Origin: Eubacterium sp. | GTDB lineage: Bacteria; Bacillota; Clostridia; Lachnospirales; Lachnospiraceae | Assembly: GCA_017616955.1 (NCBI GenBank) | Contig: JAFZXD010000276.1 | Span: forward strand, 1 to 6,967 | DNA length: 6,967 bases | Direction: 5' to 3' | Position numbers and translations under genes: made by a program | The notes under the pieces: generated by a model | Database searches by the model: none | The model's input: the letters and a program-made list of their open reading frames with translations, nothing else | What the model was told of the DNA's origin: nothing | Part shown: positions 1-6,695 of the stretch, piece by piece | Numbering within the stretch: position 1 is the stretch's first letter | Layout: every line of letters starts with the position of its first letter

Positions 1-660
1 AATTATAATCACGAAGTTTACCAGACCGGTGGAGAAGAATTTCTGACAAAATTAAATATTCCAGAAGGGTATGTTCCGTATTATAATATAGGTAATGCAG
101 AATATATGAAGGCTAACTATGATAACGCCATTTCCAACTATAAGTCAGCACTTGAGTGTCATCCTACCGAGAAGAGGGAGTGTGACATAAGAGTTAATCT
201 TGCGCTTGCTATGCTTCATAAGATTGATTTTGATCATCTTGATACTGAGAAGCAGAAGGCAAATGCCATCAGAACGCTTCAGGCTGCCAGAAAGATACTG
301 TGTGAAAAAGGATTTGCAGATCCGTACGGAACGGACGGAACCGATCCTGATGCTGAACAGCTTAAGCAGGATATAGATAAAATGCTCGAAGAACTTGGTA
401 CCAAGCCCGAAACTGATCAGGGTGATAAGGAACAAAAGGAGAAGAGCAAAGGCGGCAAGGGCAATGATGAACAGCAGAAGACTAAGAGAGAGCAGCAGCT
501 TCAGGAAGATCTTGATAAACAGAAGCATGATGCTATGGAAGAACGTCGTGAAGCTGATAATGAAAAGTCACAAACCGGTCAGACCCAGGATGAAAATGAG
601 TCGACAGGCGGAGGAACGGGTATTGATTCGGGTGATTCATTTAATGGAAAGACATGGTAG
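1..660 (+). CDS. TPR-repeat protein with charged C-terminal tail, BatC/BatE-like (5' end missing)
   Basis: The frame is open from base 1 to the TAG at 658-660, giving 219 visible residues, so the true start lies left of the window. The ATG at 106 is an unlikely start: it has no Shine-Dalgarno sequence, and the 35 codons before it already contain the first half of a TPR. Visible residues 24-57 form a typical TPR (YYNIGNAEYMKANYDNAI, then YKSAL). Residues about 60-105 look like a second, looser repeat (VNLALA, then NAIRTLQAARKIL). From about residue 130 to the end the chain is low-complexity and rich in K, E, Q and D, probably coiled coil or disordered, ending in NGKTW. A TPR followed by a charged tail is typical of the BatC/BatE proteins that accompany MoxR-AAA ATPase, DUF58 and VWA genes. 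That context cannot be seen here, so the Bat link is inference. TPR protein is secure; the exact role is unknown. It lies 12 bases from the next gene, so the two are probably cotranscribed. Confidence 0.8.
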   Translation, partial: NYNHEVYQTGGEEFLTKLNIPEGYVPYYNIGNAEYMKANYDNAISNYKSALECHPTEKRECDIRVNLALAMLHKIDFDHLDTEKQKANAIRTLQAARKILCEKGFADPYGTDGTDPDAEQLKQDIDKMLEELGTKPETDQGDKEQKEKSKGGKGNDEQQKTKREQQLQEDLDKQKHDAMEERREADNEKSQTGQTQDENESTGGGTGIDSGDSFNGKTW

Positions 661-672
661 TGTATAAACCAT

Positions 673-1974
673 GTGGGATTTGGGATGAAGAAGATTGGGA
701 AACGTAATCACAATTTAAAATATGATAAGCTGGACAATACTGCCCAGCTTTTTCCGGTAATAGCTAGGGAAGGAATGAGCAACGTTTATCGAGTGTCTGT
801 TCTCCTGAAAGAGGAGATTGACGGGACAGCACTTCAGATAGCACTTGAGAAGGTTCTTCCCTATTTTGATGTGTTCAGATGTACCATGAAGAATGGGGTT
901 TTCTGGTATTATTTTGAAGAGAATAAGAAGGAACCTCCAAAGGTTAAAGAAGAATACACATATCCGTGTATGTACATAAATCCATACAGCAATAACAATT
1001 ATCTTTTTAGATTAACCTATTATAAGAACAGGATAAATCTGGAAGTTTTTCATGCGCTTACAGACGGTAACGGGGCGCTGACATTTCTGAAGGAGATAAC
1101 ATATCAGTATATCAGGATAAAACATCCTGAACTAAGCGATAAGGTTAAGAATACGCTTGCTTCAGAGACTTCACTGGATATAGAAGACAGTTACCTCAGC
1201 AATTATAAGAAAAAAGAGAAGAAAACCTATAAAACTGCCAAGGCAGTCATAATAAAGGGTGAGAAGCTTCCAATCAATCAGTTTGCTATTATTCACGGAA
1301 CTGTAAAGATAGATGATATCAAGAAAGTTGCCAAGTTGTATGGTGTGACTATCAATCAGTATATCGTCGGAACATATATATGGGCTATATATAAGAGCTA
1401 TTTGAAGGGAAGAACTTCGGAGAAACCGATAACGGTTGCCGTTCCGGTCAACCTCAGACCTTATTTTGGTTCAGATACCAATAAAAACTTTTTTGTGGTT
1501 ATTACTGCGGAATTTAAACCGGAAAAAGAAGAATATACATATGAAGAGATAATGGAGATAACCAAGAAAAGTCTTGCTGATCAGACTACGAAGGAGAACC
1601 TGGAAAAATTGTTCTCCTATAATGTATCAAATGAGATGAATCTTGTGTTAAGAGCTGTGCCGCTCTTCCTTAAAAAGATTGCCATAAGACACGTTTATAA
1701 TGCGTCGGCTAAGGCTAATACAACAACTGTCACCAATCTTGGAATCATAAAGACTTCGGAACCTTATACGCAGTATATAGATAGATTTCAGGCAACCCTG
1801 TCCATGTCGAAGGGACAGAGTGTAAAGATGACTGTTTGTTCTTTTGCAGACTCGCTTACTATGACATTCAGTGCATCTGTGCGCGATCATAACATACAGA
1901 GAATGTTCTTCAGAAAACTGACTGAAGGCGGAATAGATGTTACGATAGAAACAAATGGGGTTTACTATGAGTAG
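673..1974 (+). CDS. CAT/condensation-superfamily O-acyltransferase (alcohol acetyltransferase-like)
   Basis: The 433-residue product has the layout of the CoA-dependent acyltransferase superfamily (CAT, condensation domain, PapA5, alcohol acetyltransferase), usually about 400-480 residues. The catalytic HxxxDG motif is intact as HALTDG (H127, D131, G132). The second half carries the PVNLRPYF element (258-265), typical of the domain that completes the active-site tunnel, and TNLG (354-357) followed by a floor-loop-like region. There is no signal peptide or membrane helix, so it should be cytoplasmic. The family transfers an acyl group from CoA, or a carrier protein, to a hydroxyl or amine; the acceptor cannot be read from sequence. 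No carrier-protein or adenylation domain is attached, so it is a stand-alone enzyme rather than part of an NRPS. The start is uncertain: GTG at 673 gives the longest frame, while ATG at 685 has a TGGGA-like site 6 bases upstream and may be the real start. It lies 12 bases after the TPR gene and 11 before the membrane-protein gene. Confidence 0.85.
   Translation: MGFGMKKIGKRNHNLKYDKLDNTAQLFPVIAREGMSNVYRVSVLLKEEIDGTALQIALEKVLPYFDVFRCTMKNGVFWYYFEENKKEPPKVKEEYTYPCMYINPYSNNNYLFRLTYYKNRINLEVFHALTDGNGALTFLKEITYQYIRIKHPELSDKVKNTLASETSLDIEDSYLSNYKKKEKKTYKTAKAVIIKGEKLPINQFAIIHGTVKIDDIKKVAKLYGVTINQYIVGTYIWAIYKSYLKGRTSEKPITVAVPVNLRPYFGSDTNKNFFVVITAEFKPEKEEYTYEEIMEITKKSLADQTTKENLEKLFSYNVSNEMNLVLRAVPLFLKKIAIRHVYNASAKANTTTVTNLGIIKTSEPYTQYIDRFQATLSMSKGQSVKMTVCSFADSLTMTFSASVRDHNIQRMFFRKLTEGGIDVTIETNGVYYE
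675..678 (+). promoter_or_regulatory. candidate ribosome binding site for an ATG start at 685
   Basis: GGGA lies 6 bases before the ATG at 685. The GTG at 673, which opens the longest frame, has no purine-rich site at the right distance. If this site is used, the acyltransferase loses four residues (MGFG) and no motif. Confidence 0.35.
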
Positions 1975-1977
1975 GAA
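1973..1977 (+). promoter_or_regulatory. ribosome binding site overlapping the upstream stop codon
   Basis: AGGAA overlaps the TAG stop (1972-1974) of the acyltransferase gene and sits 8 bases before the ATG at 1986. The overlap suggests translational coupling of the two genes and supports 1986 over the nearby out-of-frame ATG at 1981. Confidence 0.6.
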
Positions 1978-1985
1978 ATAATGAT

Positions 1986-2699
1986 ATGGAAAGAAAATGT
2001 ATCAGATGTAATATCAAAATTATAGATAATGCATTGGAATGTCCTCTGTGTCATGGAGTTTTGGAAGTTGAAGAAACTCAGGACGGAGCAGAGGCGGATC
2101 ATGATGCAGCGTTAGAGAACGGATCGAAGTCGGTTACATATCCGGATGTTACTTATGAACTGAGAACTATGCGTTTTATTATCAGACTCGCAATATTTGC
2201 TTCTATAGTTGCGGAGGTTGCGGTTCTTATAATCAATTATGTGACATTTAACGGAGTGTACTGGTCCTTGATAGTAGGACTGGGACTTCTTTACGGATGT
2301 TTCACACTGGTTTATTCGTTCAGAGAAAGAAAGAGCCTGCAACGTATCATTCAGGTGCAGATGTATCTGGGACTGGCTGCGGTGGTTCTTTTGGATGAGA
2401 TGCTCGGTTTCAAGGGCTGGTCTTATCAGTATGCAATCCCGCTCATATTGATGGGTGTGGATCTGACTATGGCTGTATTTATGATAGTGGGAATAGATGG
2501 ATGGCAAAACTATATCATGACTGAGATAGTTACATTTGCCCTCAGTATACTGCTTATCATACTGCACTTCACAAAGGTAGTTCCGACATCGTTTTTTGCG
2601 ATCATATCTGCCTGTGTGACAGGGCTTATTCTTCTGGGAACGATTATGTTGGGCCAGAGGATGATATCCAATGAGTTAAAGAGACGATTTAAAGTATAG
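1986..2699 (+). CDS. Zinc-ribbon, six-helix membrane protein (DUF6320-like)
   Basis: The 237-residue product starts with a compact zinc ribbon: C5-x2-C8 and C19-x2-C22 (CIRC, then CPLC), a probable four-cysteine Zn site. A polar acidic linker (about 28-58) leads into a membrane domain with about six hydrophobic helices, near 63-87, 91-111, 121-142, 147-170, 178-196 and 202-223. The tail is short and basic (LKRRFKV). By the inside-positive pattern, the ribbon and the C-terminus are probably both cytoplasmic. The layout and the gene order (after an alcohol acetyltransferase-like gene, before an alpha/beta hydrolase) match what I recall of the DUF6320 family in Lachnospiraceae and relatives. The family assignment is from memory, and no biochemical function is known to me. 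Its place between an ester-forming and an ester-cleaving enzyme suggests a membrane anchor, scaffold or transporter for their substrate, which is inference. It has a good SD, overlapping the previous stop. Confidence 0.75.
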   Translation: MERKCIRCNIKIIDNALECPLCHGVLEVEETQDGAEADHDAALENGSKSVTYPDVTYELRTMRFIIRLAIFASIVAEVAVLIINYVTFNGVYWSLIVGLGLLYGCFTLVYSFRERKSLQRIIQVQMYLGLAAVVLLDEMLGFKGWSYQYAIPLILMGVDLTMAVFMIVGIDGWQNYIMTEIVTFALSILLIILHFTKVVPTSFFAIISACVTGLILLGTIMLGQRMISNELKRRFKV

Positions 2700-2718
2700 A
2701 GACATGAATTAATGATTC

Positions 2719-2723
2719 GGGGA
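2719..2723 (+). promoter_or_regulatory. ribosome binding site of the alpha/beta hydrolase gene
   Basis: GGGGA lies 7 bases before the ATG at 2731 and decides for that start over the in-frame ATG at 2743, whose GAGGAA is directly adjacent and too close to serve as a ribosome binding site. Confidence 0.6.
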
Positions 2724-2730
2724 AAAGAAA

Positions 2731-3669
2731 ATGTACGAGGAAATGAGCAGAAAAAGCCGTCTTGTACGTGCTTTAGTCGCTGAATTTAACAGCAACAAGA
2801 GACTTACAGAAAAATATAGCGCTAACTCATATGGTAAAAGCGATATGGACGAGGAGTTCCGGTATCCGGAACATCTTAACGCAGAGAAGATATTCTTGAA
2901 TGAAGAGTCGGAAGATAAAAAGTTCGAGATGGAACTTCTTACCTGGAAAGATTCGACGAGTCCATGGGTAATTCTTCATTTTCATGGTGGCGGATATGTA
3001 GGTGCCATGAGAAGACATTATAAAAGAATGGCAGGCCTCTACTCTGAGGTTGGCCACGGAGCAACCGTTCTTACGGTGGATTACAGAGTTGCTCCGGAAC
3101 ATCCTTTTCCTGCTGCACTGGAAGATGCGCGCGAGTCGTATGACTGGCTCCTGGAGCAGGGTTATAAGGAGGAACAGATAATAGTTGCCGGTGATTCCGC
3201 GGGGGGCGGGCTTGCTATGGCAATGTGTCATTCCTTGAAATCCGAAGACAGAAAGCTTCCGGCAGGTATTGTAGCCATGTCGCCATGGGCGGATCTTACA
3301 ACCAGCGGAGCGTCATATAAGGATAATTATGATATAGATCCTGTGTTCGGAAATGAGAGGTCTGAGCTTATATTTGATAATCCGTATATCGGAGATGCCG
3401 ATCCGAGTGATCCGAGAATATCTCCATTATATGGTGACTTCGACGGATTCCCGCCGATGCTTATACAGTCGGGAACCGATGAAATGCTTTTAAGTGATTC
3501 TGAATCAGTGGCAGAAAAGGCAAAAGCCGCAGGGGTGAAGGTCAGATTCACAAAATATCCGGGGATGTTCCATGTCTTTCAGATGGCTGGGACTATTATG
3601 GATGAATCAAAATCTGCCTGGGCAGAAGTGAGAAGGTTTTTGGAAGAAATTTTGACTTTATCAAGTTAA
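2731..3669 (+). CDS. Alpha/beta hydrolase of the hormone-sensitive lipase (GDXG) family, probable carboxylesterase
   Basis: The 312-residue product has the full signature of bacterial HSL-type (family IV) esterases, normally about 300-320 residues. The oxyanion-hole motif is HFHGGGYVG (HGGG at 85-88). The characteristic DYRVAPEHPFPAALED block lies at 117-132, and the nucleophile elbow GDSAGG at 154-159 has Ser156 as nucleophile. The acid is probably Asp250 (in SGTDEMLLSD) and the base His281 (in FHVF). All triad residues are present, so it should be active on short- or medium-chain esters or acetylated substrates. There is no signal peptide or membrane helix, so it is cytoplasmic or a peripheral partner of the membrane protein encoded 31 bases upstream. 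It is the last gene of the first block. The next block's promoter overlaps its final codons, and no terminator hairpin follows it. The family is near certain; the physiological substrate is unknown, and an acyl or acetyl ester made by the upstream acyltransferase is a reasonable guess. Confidence 0.92.
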   Translation: MYEEMSRKSRLVRALVAEFNSNKRLTEKYSANSYGKSDMDEEFRYPEHLNAEKIFLNEESEDKKFEMELLTWKDSTSPWVILHFHGGGYVGAMRRHYKRMAGLYSEVGHGATVLTVDYRVAPEHPFPAALEDARESYDWLLEQGYKEEQIIVAGDSAGGGLAMAMCHSLKSEDRKLPAGIVAMSPWADLTTSGASYKDNYDIDPVFGNERSELIFDNPYIGDADPSDPRISPLYGDFDGFPPMLIQSGTDEMLLSDSESVAEKAKAAGVKVRFTKYPGMFHVFQMAGTIMDESKSAWAEVRRFLEEILTLSS

Positions 3670-3680
3670 TTTAGTAAAAT
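3652..3680 (+). promoter_or_regulatory. Predicted sigma70/sigmaA promoter of the polysaccharide locus
   Basis: TTGACT (3652-3657, 5 of 6 to consensus) and TAAAAT (3675-3680, 5 of 6) are separated by exactly 17 bases, in AT-rich surroundings. The -35 box lies inside the last codons of the hydrolase gene and the -10 box starts 6 bases after its stop. Transcription would begin near 3687, leaving a leader of about 28 bases before the ATG at 3715. It is the best promoter-like match I noticed in the window, and it sits at the change from the esterase block to the polysaccharide block. Confidence 0.7.
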
Positions 3681-3697
3681 ACACTTCAAATGTTCTG

Positions 3698-3705
3698 AAA
3701 GGTGG
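3698..3705 (+). promoter_or_regulatory. ribosome binding site of the priming sugar transferase gene
   Basis: AAAGGTGG lies 9 bases before the ATG at 3715. It fixes that start and falls within the predicted leader transcript. Confidence 0.65.
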
Positions 3706-3714
3706 AAGTTATTC

Positions 3715-5124
3715 ATGATTAAGGATAATCAGAGATATCTGAATATAATGCACATTGTGCTGGATGTAGTTGTTCTCATAGCGGCTTATTTTCTGGCTCT
3801 GTATATTTCTTTCGGCAGCAAGTTCAGTAACGTTTTGTCGCTCAGAAGATATCTGGAAGTACTTGCAGCGCTTATTCCTATATACCTCATCATTTTCAGA
3901 GGATTTCATATGTACAATCCCAAGAGACTGATGGGTTCTTTTGATATCATAAAGAACATTATTTTATCAGACACTATCTGTATAATGATTCTTTCTCTGT
4001 TTTTATACCTTTTTAGAAAAAAAGGTGAATTCATGCACTTTTCCATAAAAGTGGTTGGATGGTTTTTTATATGCCTTACAGTGTTGCTTATAATAGAAAG
4101 AGTGAGTATAAAGAAGACTCTTTCGGCTATGCGTCGTAAGGGTTATAACCAGAAGCATATTCTTATGGTCGGCTATTCCGATGCGTCATCCAGACTTATT
4201 GATGCAATAAAGAGAAACCCTGAATGGGGATACCATATGGTAGGTATTCTTGATGATCTGACAGATGTTGGTACAGAGTACAGACATATTAAGATTACCG
4301 GTAAGCTTGGAGATCTGGCAGATATTCTGCAGAATGAGGAAATGGATATAGATGAGGTTGCTATAACGCTTCCGCTTGCAGCTTACGGAAAGCTTGGCGA
4401 TCTTGTAAACACATGTGAGAAGTACGGAGTACATACGAAGTTCATTCCTGATTACACCGAGGTTATCAGTTCAAACCCTGTTACAGGAGATATGGACGGA
4501 GTAGCTGTTGTCAATATCAGAAATGTACCTCTGACTAATCCGTTCAACAGCTTTGTTAAAAGACTGATAGATATATTTGGTTCACTGTTCTTTATTATAC
4601 TCTTTTCACCGGTTATGCTTATCGCTGCCATAGCGGTTAAAATTTCTTCGCCGGGACCTATTCTGTTTAAACAGAAGAGAGTGGGATTCCACAATAAAGA
4701 GTTTAATATGTATAAGTTCAGATCCATGGTTCAGCAGCGTCCTGAGGATGAGAAAAAGGGATGGACAACAAAGGGTGACGCCAGAGTTACCAAGGTTGGT
4801 TCGTTTCTCAGAAAAACAAGTGTTGATGAATTACCACAGTTTTTCAATGTTCTTTTCGGTTCTATGAGTATCGTGGGACCTCGTCCTGAAAGAAAGCAGT
4901 TTGTTGAGCAGTTTATGGAGGAAATACCGCGTTATAATGTAAAACATCAGGTACGTCCGGGTATAACAGGATGGGCACAGGTAAATGGTCTCCGAGGAGA
5001 TACAAGTATTCCTGAGCGTATCAAATACGATCTCTACTATATAGAGAACTGGACTGTGTGGCTTGATATCAAGATTATGTTCCTGACCGTATTCAAGGGC
5101 TTTGTGAACAAAAATGCATATTAG
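3715..5124 (+). CDS. Polyprenyl-phosphate sugar-1-phosphate transferase (WcaJ/EPS priming transferase type)
   Basis: The 469-residue product is a full-length large polyprenyl-phosphate hexose-1-phosphate transferase (WcaJ is about 464). It would move a sugar-1-phosphate from a UDP-sugar to undecaprenyl phosphate at the inner membrane face, the first step of repeat-unit assembly. Four N-terminal membrane helices lie near 10-32, 46-63, 81-100 and 111-129. A soluble Rossmann-like CoA_binding_3-type domain (about 145-270, starting HILMVGYSD) follows. The catalytic Bac_transf domain begins FVKRLIDIFGS (280-290), with its own hydrophobic segment containing a Pro (FSPVML), then KRVG (321-324) and MYKFRSM (332-338). 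The Asp-Glu catalytic dyad is in DELPQ (D371, E372). Also present are the GPRPER element (388-393), RPGITGWAQVNG (414-425) and a WLDIK end motif (449-453). All are intact. Whether it adds glucose, galactose or an N-acetylated sugar cannot be told from sequence. It is the first gene after the promoter at 3652-3680. Confidence 0.93.
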   Translation: MIKDNQRYLNIMHIVLDVVVLIAAYFLALYISFGSKFSNVLSLRRYLEVLAALIPIYLIIFRGFHMYNPKRLMGSFDIIKNIILSDTICIMILSLFLYLFRKKGEFMHFSIKVVGWFFICLTVLLIIERVSIKKTLSAMRRKGYNQKHILMVGYSDASSRLIDAIKRNPEWGYHMVGILDDLTDVGTEYRHIKITGKLGDLADILQNEEMDIDEVAITLPLAAYGKLGDLVNTCEKYGVHTKFIPDYTEVISSNPVTGDMDGVAVVNIRNVPLTNPFNSFVKRLIDIFGSLFFIILFSPVMLIAAIAVKISSPGPILFKQKRVGFHNKEFNMYKFRSMVQQRPEDEKKGWTTKGDARVTKVGSFLRKTSVDELPQFFNVLFGSMSIVGPRPERKQFVEQFMEEIPRYNVKHQVRPGITGWAQVNGLRGDTSIPERIKYDLYYIENWTVWLDIKIMFLTVFKGFVNKNAY

Positions 5125-5151
5125 AAACACTATACTTGCGGTTGGTGAAAA

Positions 5152-6660
5152 ATGGCTGAGATAAAACAGAAGTCAATAAAAAAGAATTTTATAATGAATG
5201 CAATCCTGACTATGTCAGGATTCATATTTCCGCTTATTACATCCCCTTATATATCGGATGTTCTTGAAGCAGACGGTACAGGACCGGTAGATTTTGCTAC
5301 CAGTGTAATAGCGTACTTTGCAATGTTTTCACAGCTTGGTATACCTACTTACGGAATCAAAGTATGCGCCAAAGTCAGGGATGATAAAGAAAAACTGAGT
5401 AAGACAGTGCATGAACTGATGCTCATCAATTTTTTGATGAGCGTTGTTGTTTATGTACTTTTTTTTGCGAGCTTGTTCATAGTTCCACAGTTTAAAGATG
5501 ACAGACTTCTTCTGATAATAGTTAGTTCGACTATATTTTTTAATATGATCGGAATAGATTATCTGTACAGAGGACTTGAGCAATACAAGTATATAACTAT
5601 CAGATCACTGATATTTAAGGCTATAGCCGTTGTCTTGATGTTCCTTTTGGTAAAACAGAAATCGGATTATGTAATATACGGAGGGATCACTATATTTGCT
5701 GCGTCTGCATCAAATGTAATGAATTTTATACACGCCAGAAAACTGATTTCATTTAGAAGCTGCGGTAAGCTAGACTTAAAACAGCATTTCAAACCTATTA
5801 TGGTTTACTTTGCTATGGTATGTGCCACTCAGGTTTATCTGAATCTGGATAAGATAATGCTCGGATTCATGAAGGAAAAAGTTGATGTAGGATACTATGG
5901 AGCGGCAGTAAAGATAAAGAATATACTTGTCAGTATAGTAACTTCGCTTGGGGCTGTTTTACTTCCAAGGGCTTCTTACTATGTTGAGCATAATCAGATG
6001 AATGAATTCCGAAGAATAACTGCAAAGGCATTACATTTTGTATGGATATTTGCTACACCGCTTATGGTGTTCTTTGTTATCTTTTCAAGAGAAGGGCTGT
6101 TATTCCTTAATAATGCTACATATCTTCCGGCTGTGCCGGCTATGCAGCTTATAATTCCGACGATTCTTTTTATCGGAGTTTCCAATATATTGGGTATTCA
6201 GGTGCTGGTTCCTATCGGAAAAGAGAAGATAGTTCTTTATTCCGAAATAGGTGGAGCAGTAGTGGATCTGGTGCTCAACCTGATATTTATTCCGAAATAC
6301 AAAGCTGCGGGAGCTGCGTTCGGAACATTAATCGCCGAATTGGTTGTTGTGTTAATTCAGGTATATTTCATGAGGGACCTGAAGGATTCGGTTGACCTGA
6401 AGAACATGTTTGGAAAGATAGGATATTGGAGAATAATTATAGCATTGATAGTGGCTTCGCCTGCCGCAATCTATGTGAAATACATTGATAAAAGTATATT
6501 GCCGGACAGTGTGAGAATTCATAGCTTTATTCTGATGGCAATATCGGCTATACTGTTTTTTGGAGTGTACCTGGTTGCTATGCTGATTACCAAAGATAGT
6601 TTAGCTACTGAAATAATGGGCAATATAGTTTCCAAAGTCTTAAAGAAAAAAAAGAAATAA
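5152..6660 (+). CDS. Wzx-type oligosaccharide flippase (MOP superfamily)
   Basis: The 502-residue product is hydrophobic, with about 12-14 predicted membrane helices spread evenly along the chain, the normal size and shape for a polysaccharide flippase of the RfbX/Wzx family. The N-terminus has the usual form: a short basic leader (KQKSIKKNF), then a first helix with GFIFPLITSPYIS (23-35). The middle carries the family-typical YLNLDKIMLG (229-238) followed by VGYYGAAVKI (246-255), with basic and acidic residues inside helices. Its role would be to flip the undecaprenyl-diphosphate-linked repeat unit from the inner to the outer face of the membrane, acting after the priming transferase encoded 27 bases upstream. 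The C-terminus ends in five lysines encoded in an A-rich stretch. The ribosome binding site is weak (GGTGA at 5144-5148, only 3 bases before the ATG), so translation may depend on coupling or be low. Teichuronic or O-antigen-like substrates are alternatives; a drug-efflux MATE role is unlikely in this context. Confidence 0.92.
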   Translation: MAEIKQKSIKKNFIMNAILTMSGFIFPLITSPYISDVLEADGTGPVDFATSVIAYFAMFSQLGIPTYGIKVCAKVRDDKEKLSKTVHELMLINFLMSVVVYVLFFASLFIVPQFKDDRLLLIIVSSTIFFNMIGIDYLYRGLEQYKYITIRSLIFKAIAVVLMFLLVKQKSDYVIYGGITIFAASASNVMNFIHARKLISFRSCGKLDLKQHFKPIMVYFAMVCATQVYLNLDKIMLGFMKEKVDVGYYGAAVKIKNILVSIVTSLGAVLLPRASYYVEHNQMNEFRRITAKALHFVWIFATPLMVFFVIFSREGLLFLNNATYLPAVPAMQLIIPTILFIGVSNILGIQVLVPIGKEKIVLYSEIGGAVVDLVLNLIFIPKYKAAGAAFGTLIAELVVVLIQVYFMRDLKDSVDLKNMFGKIGYWRIIIALIVASPAAIYVKYIDKSILPDSVRIHSFILMAISAILFFGVYLVAMLITKDSLATEIMGNIVSKVLKKKKK

Positions 6661-6678
6661 GACATATTATATAGATTC

Positions 6679-6685
6679 AGGAGGA
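6679..6685 (+). promoter_or_regulatory. strong ribosome binding site of glf
   Basis: AGGAGGA, a perfect Shine-Dalgarno core, lies 10 bases before the ATG at 6696. It is the strongest ribosome binding site seen in the window, in contrast to the weak one of the flippase gene just upstream. Confidence 0.75.
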
Positions 6686-6695
6686 TTTGATCAAA

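Noticed and set aside
310..350. Short repetitive stretch encoding GTDGTD in the TPR gene
   Set aside because: It is only two imperfect units, consistent with a local loop, with no sign of a longer tandem array.
145..528. Minus-strand open frame of 127 codons with a very hydrophobic, leucine-rich translation
   Set aside because: It lies antisense to the TPR gene. The hydrophobicity is simply the complement of the K/E/Q-rich coding strand, and it has no plausible ribosome binding site or family match.
395..667. Plus-strand 90-codon open frame overlapping the TPR gene in another frame
   Set aside because: The Arg/Lys/Met-rich translation is a shifted reading of the charged tail. The TPR frame is clearly the coding one.
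2112..2567. Minus-strand open frame of 151 codons opposite the membrane protein gene
   Set aside because: The His/Ser/Tyr-rich translation with no recognisable domain is a shadow of the well-supported + strand gene.
2700..2730. Small inverted repeat GAAT-N5-ATTC as a terminator or operator
   Set aside because: The 4-bp AT-rich stem is too short and has no following T-run; it is expected by chance.
6661..6695. Possible promoter for glf, with TATTAT at 6665-6670 as a -10 box
   Set aside because: No -35-like hexamer occurs at 16-18 bases upstream; the region there is A-rich lysine codons. glf is more simply cotranscribed with the flippase.
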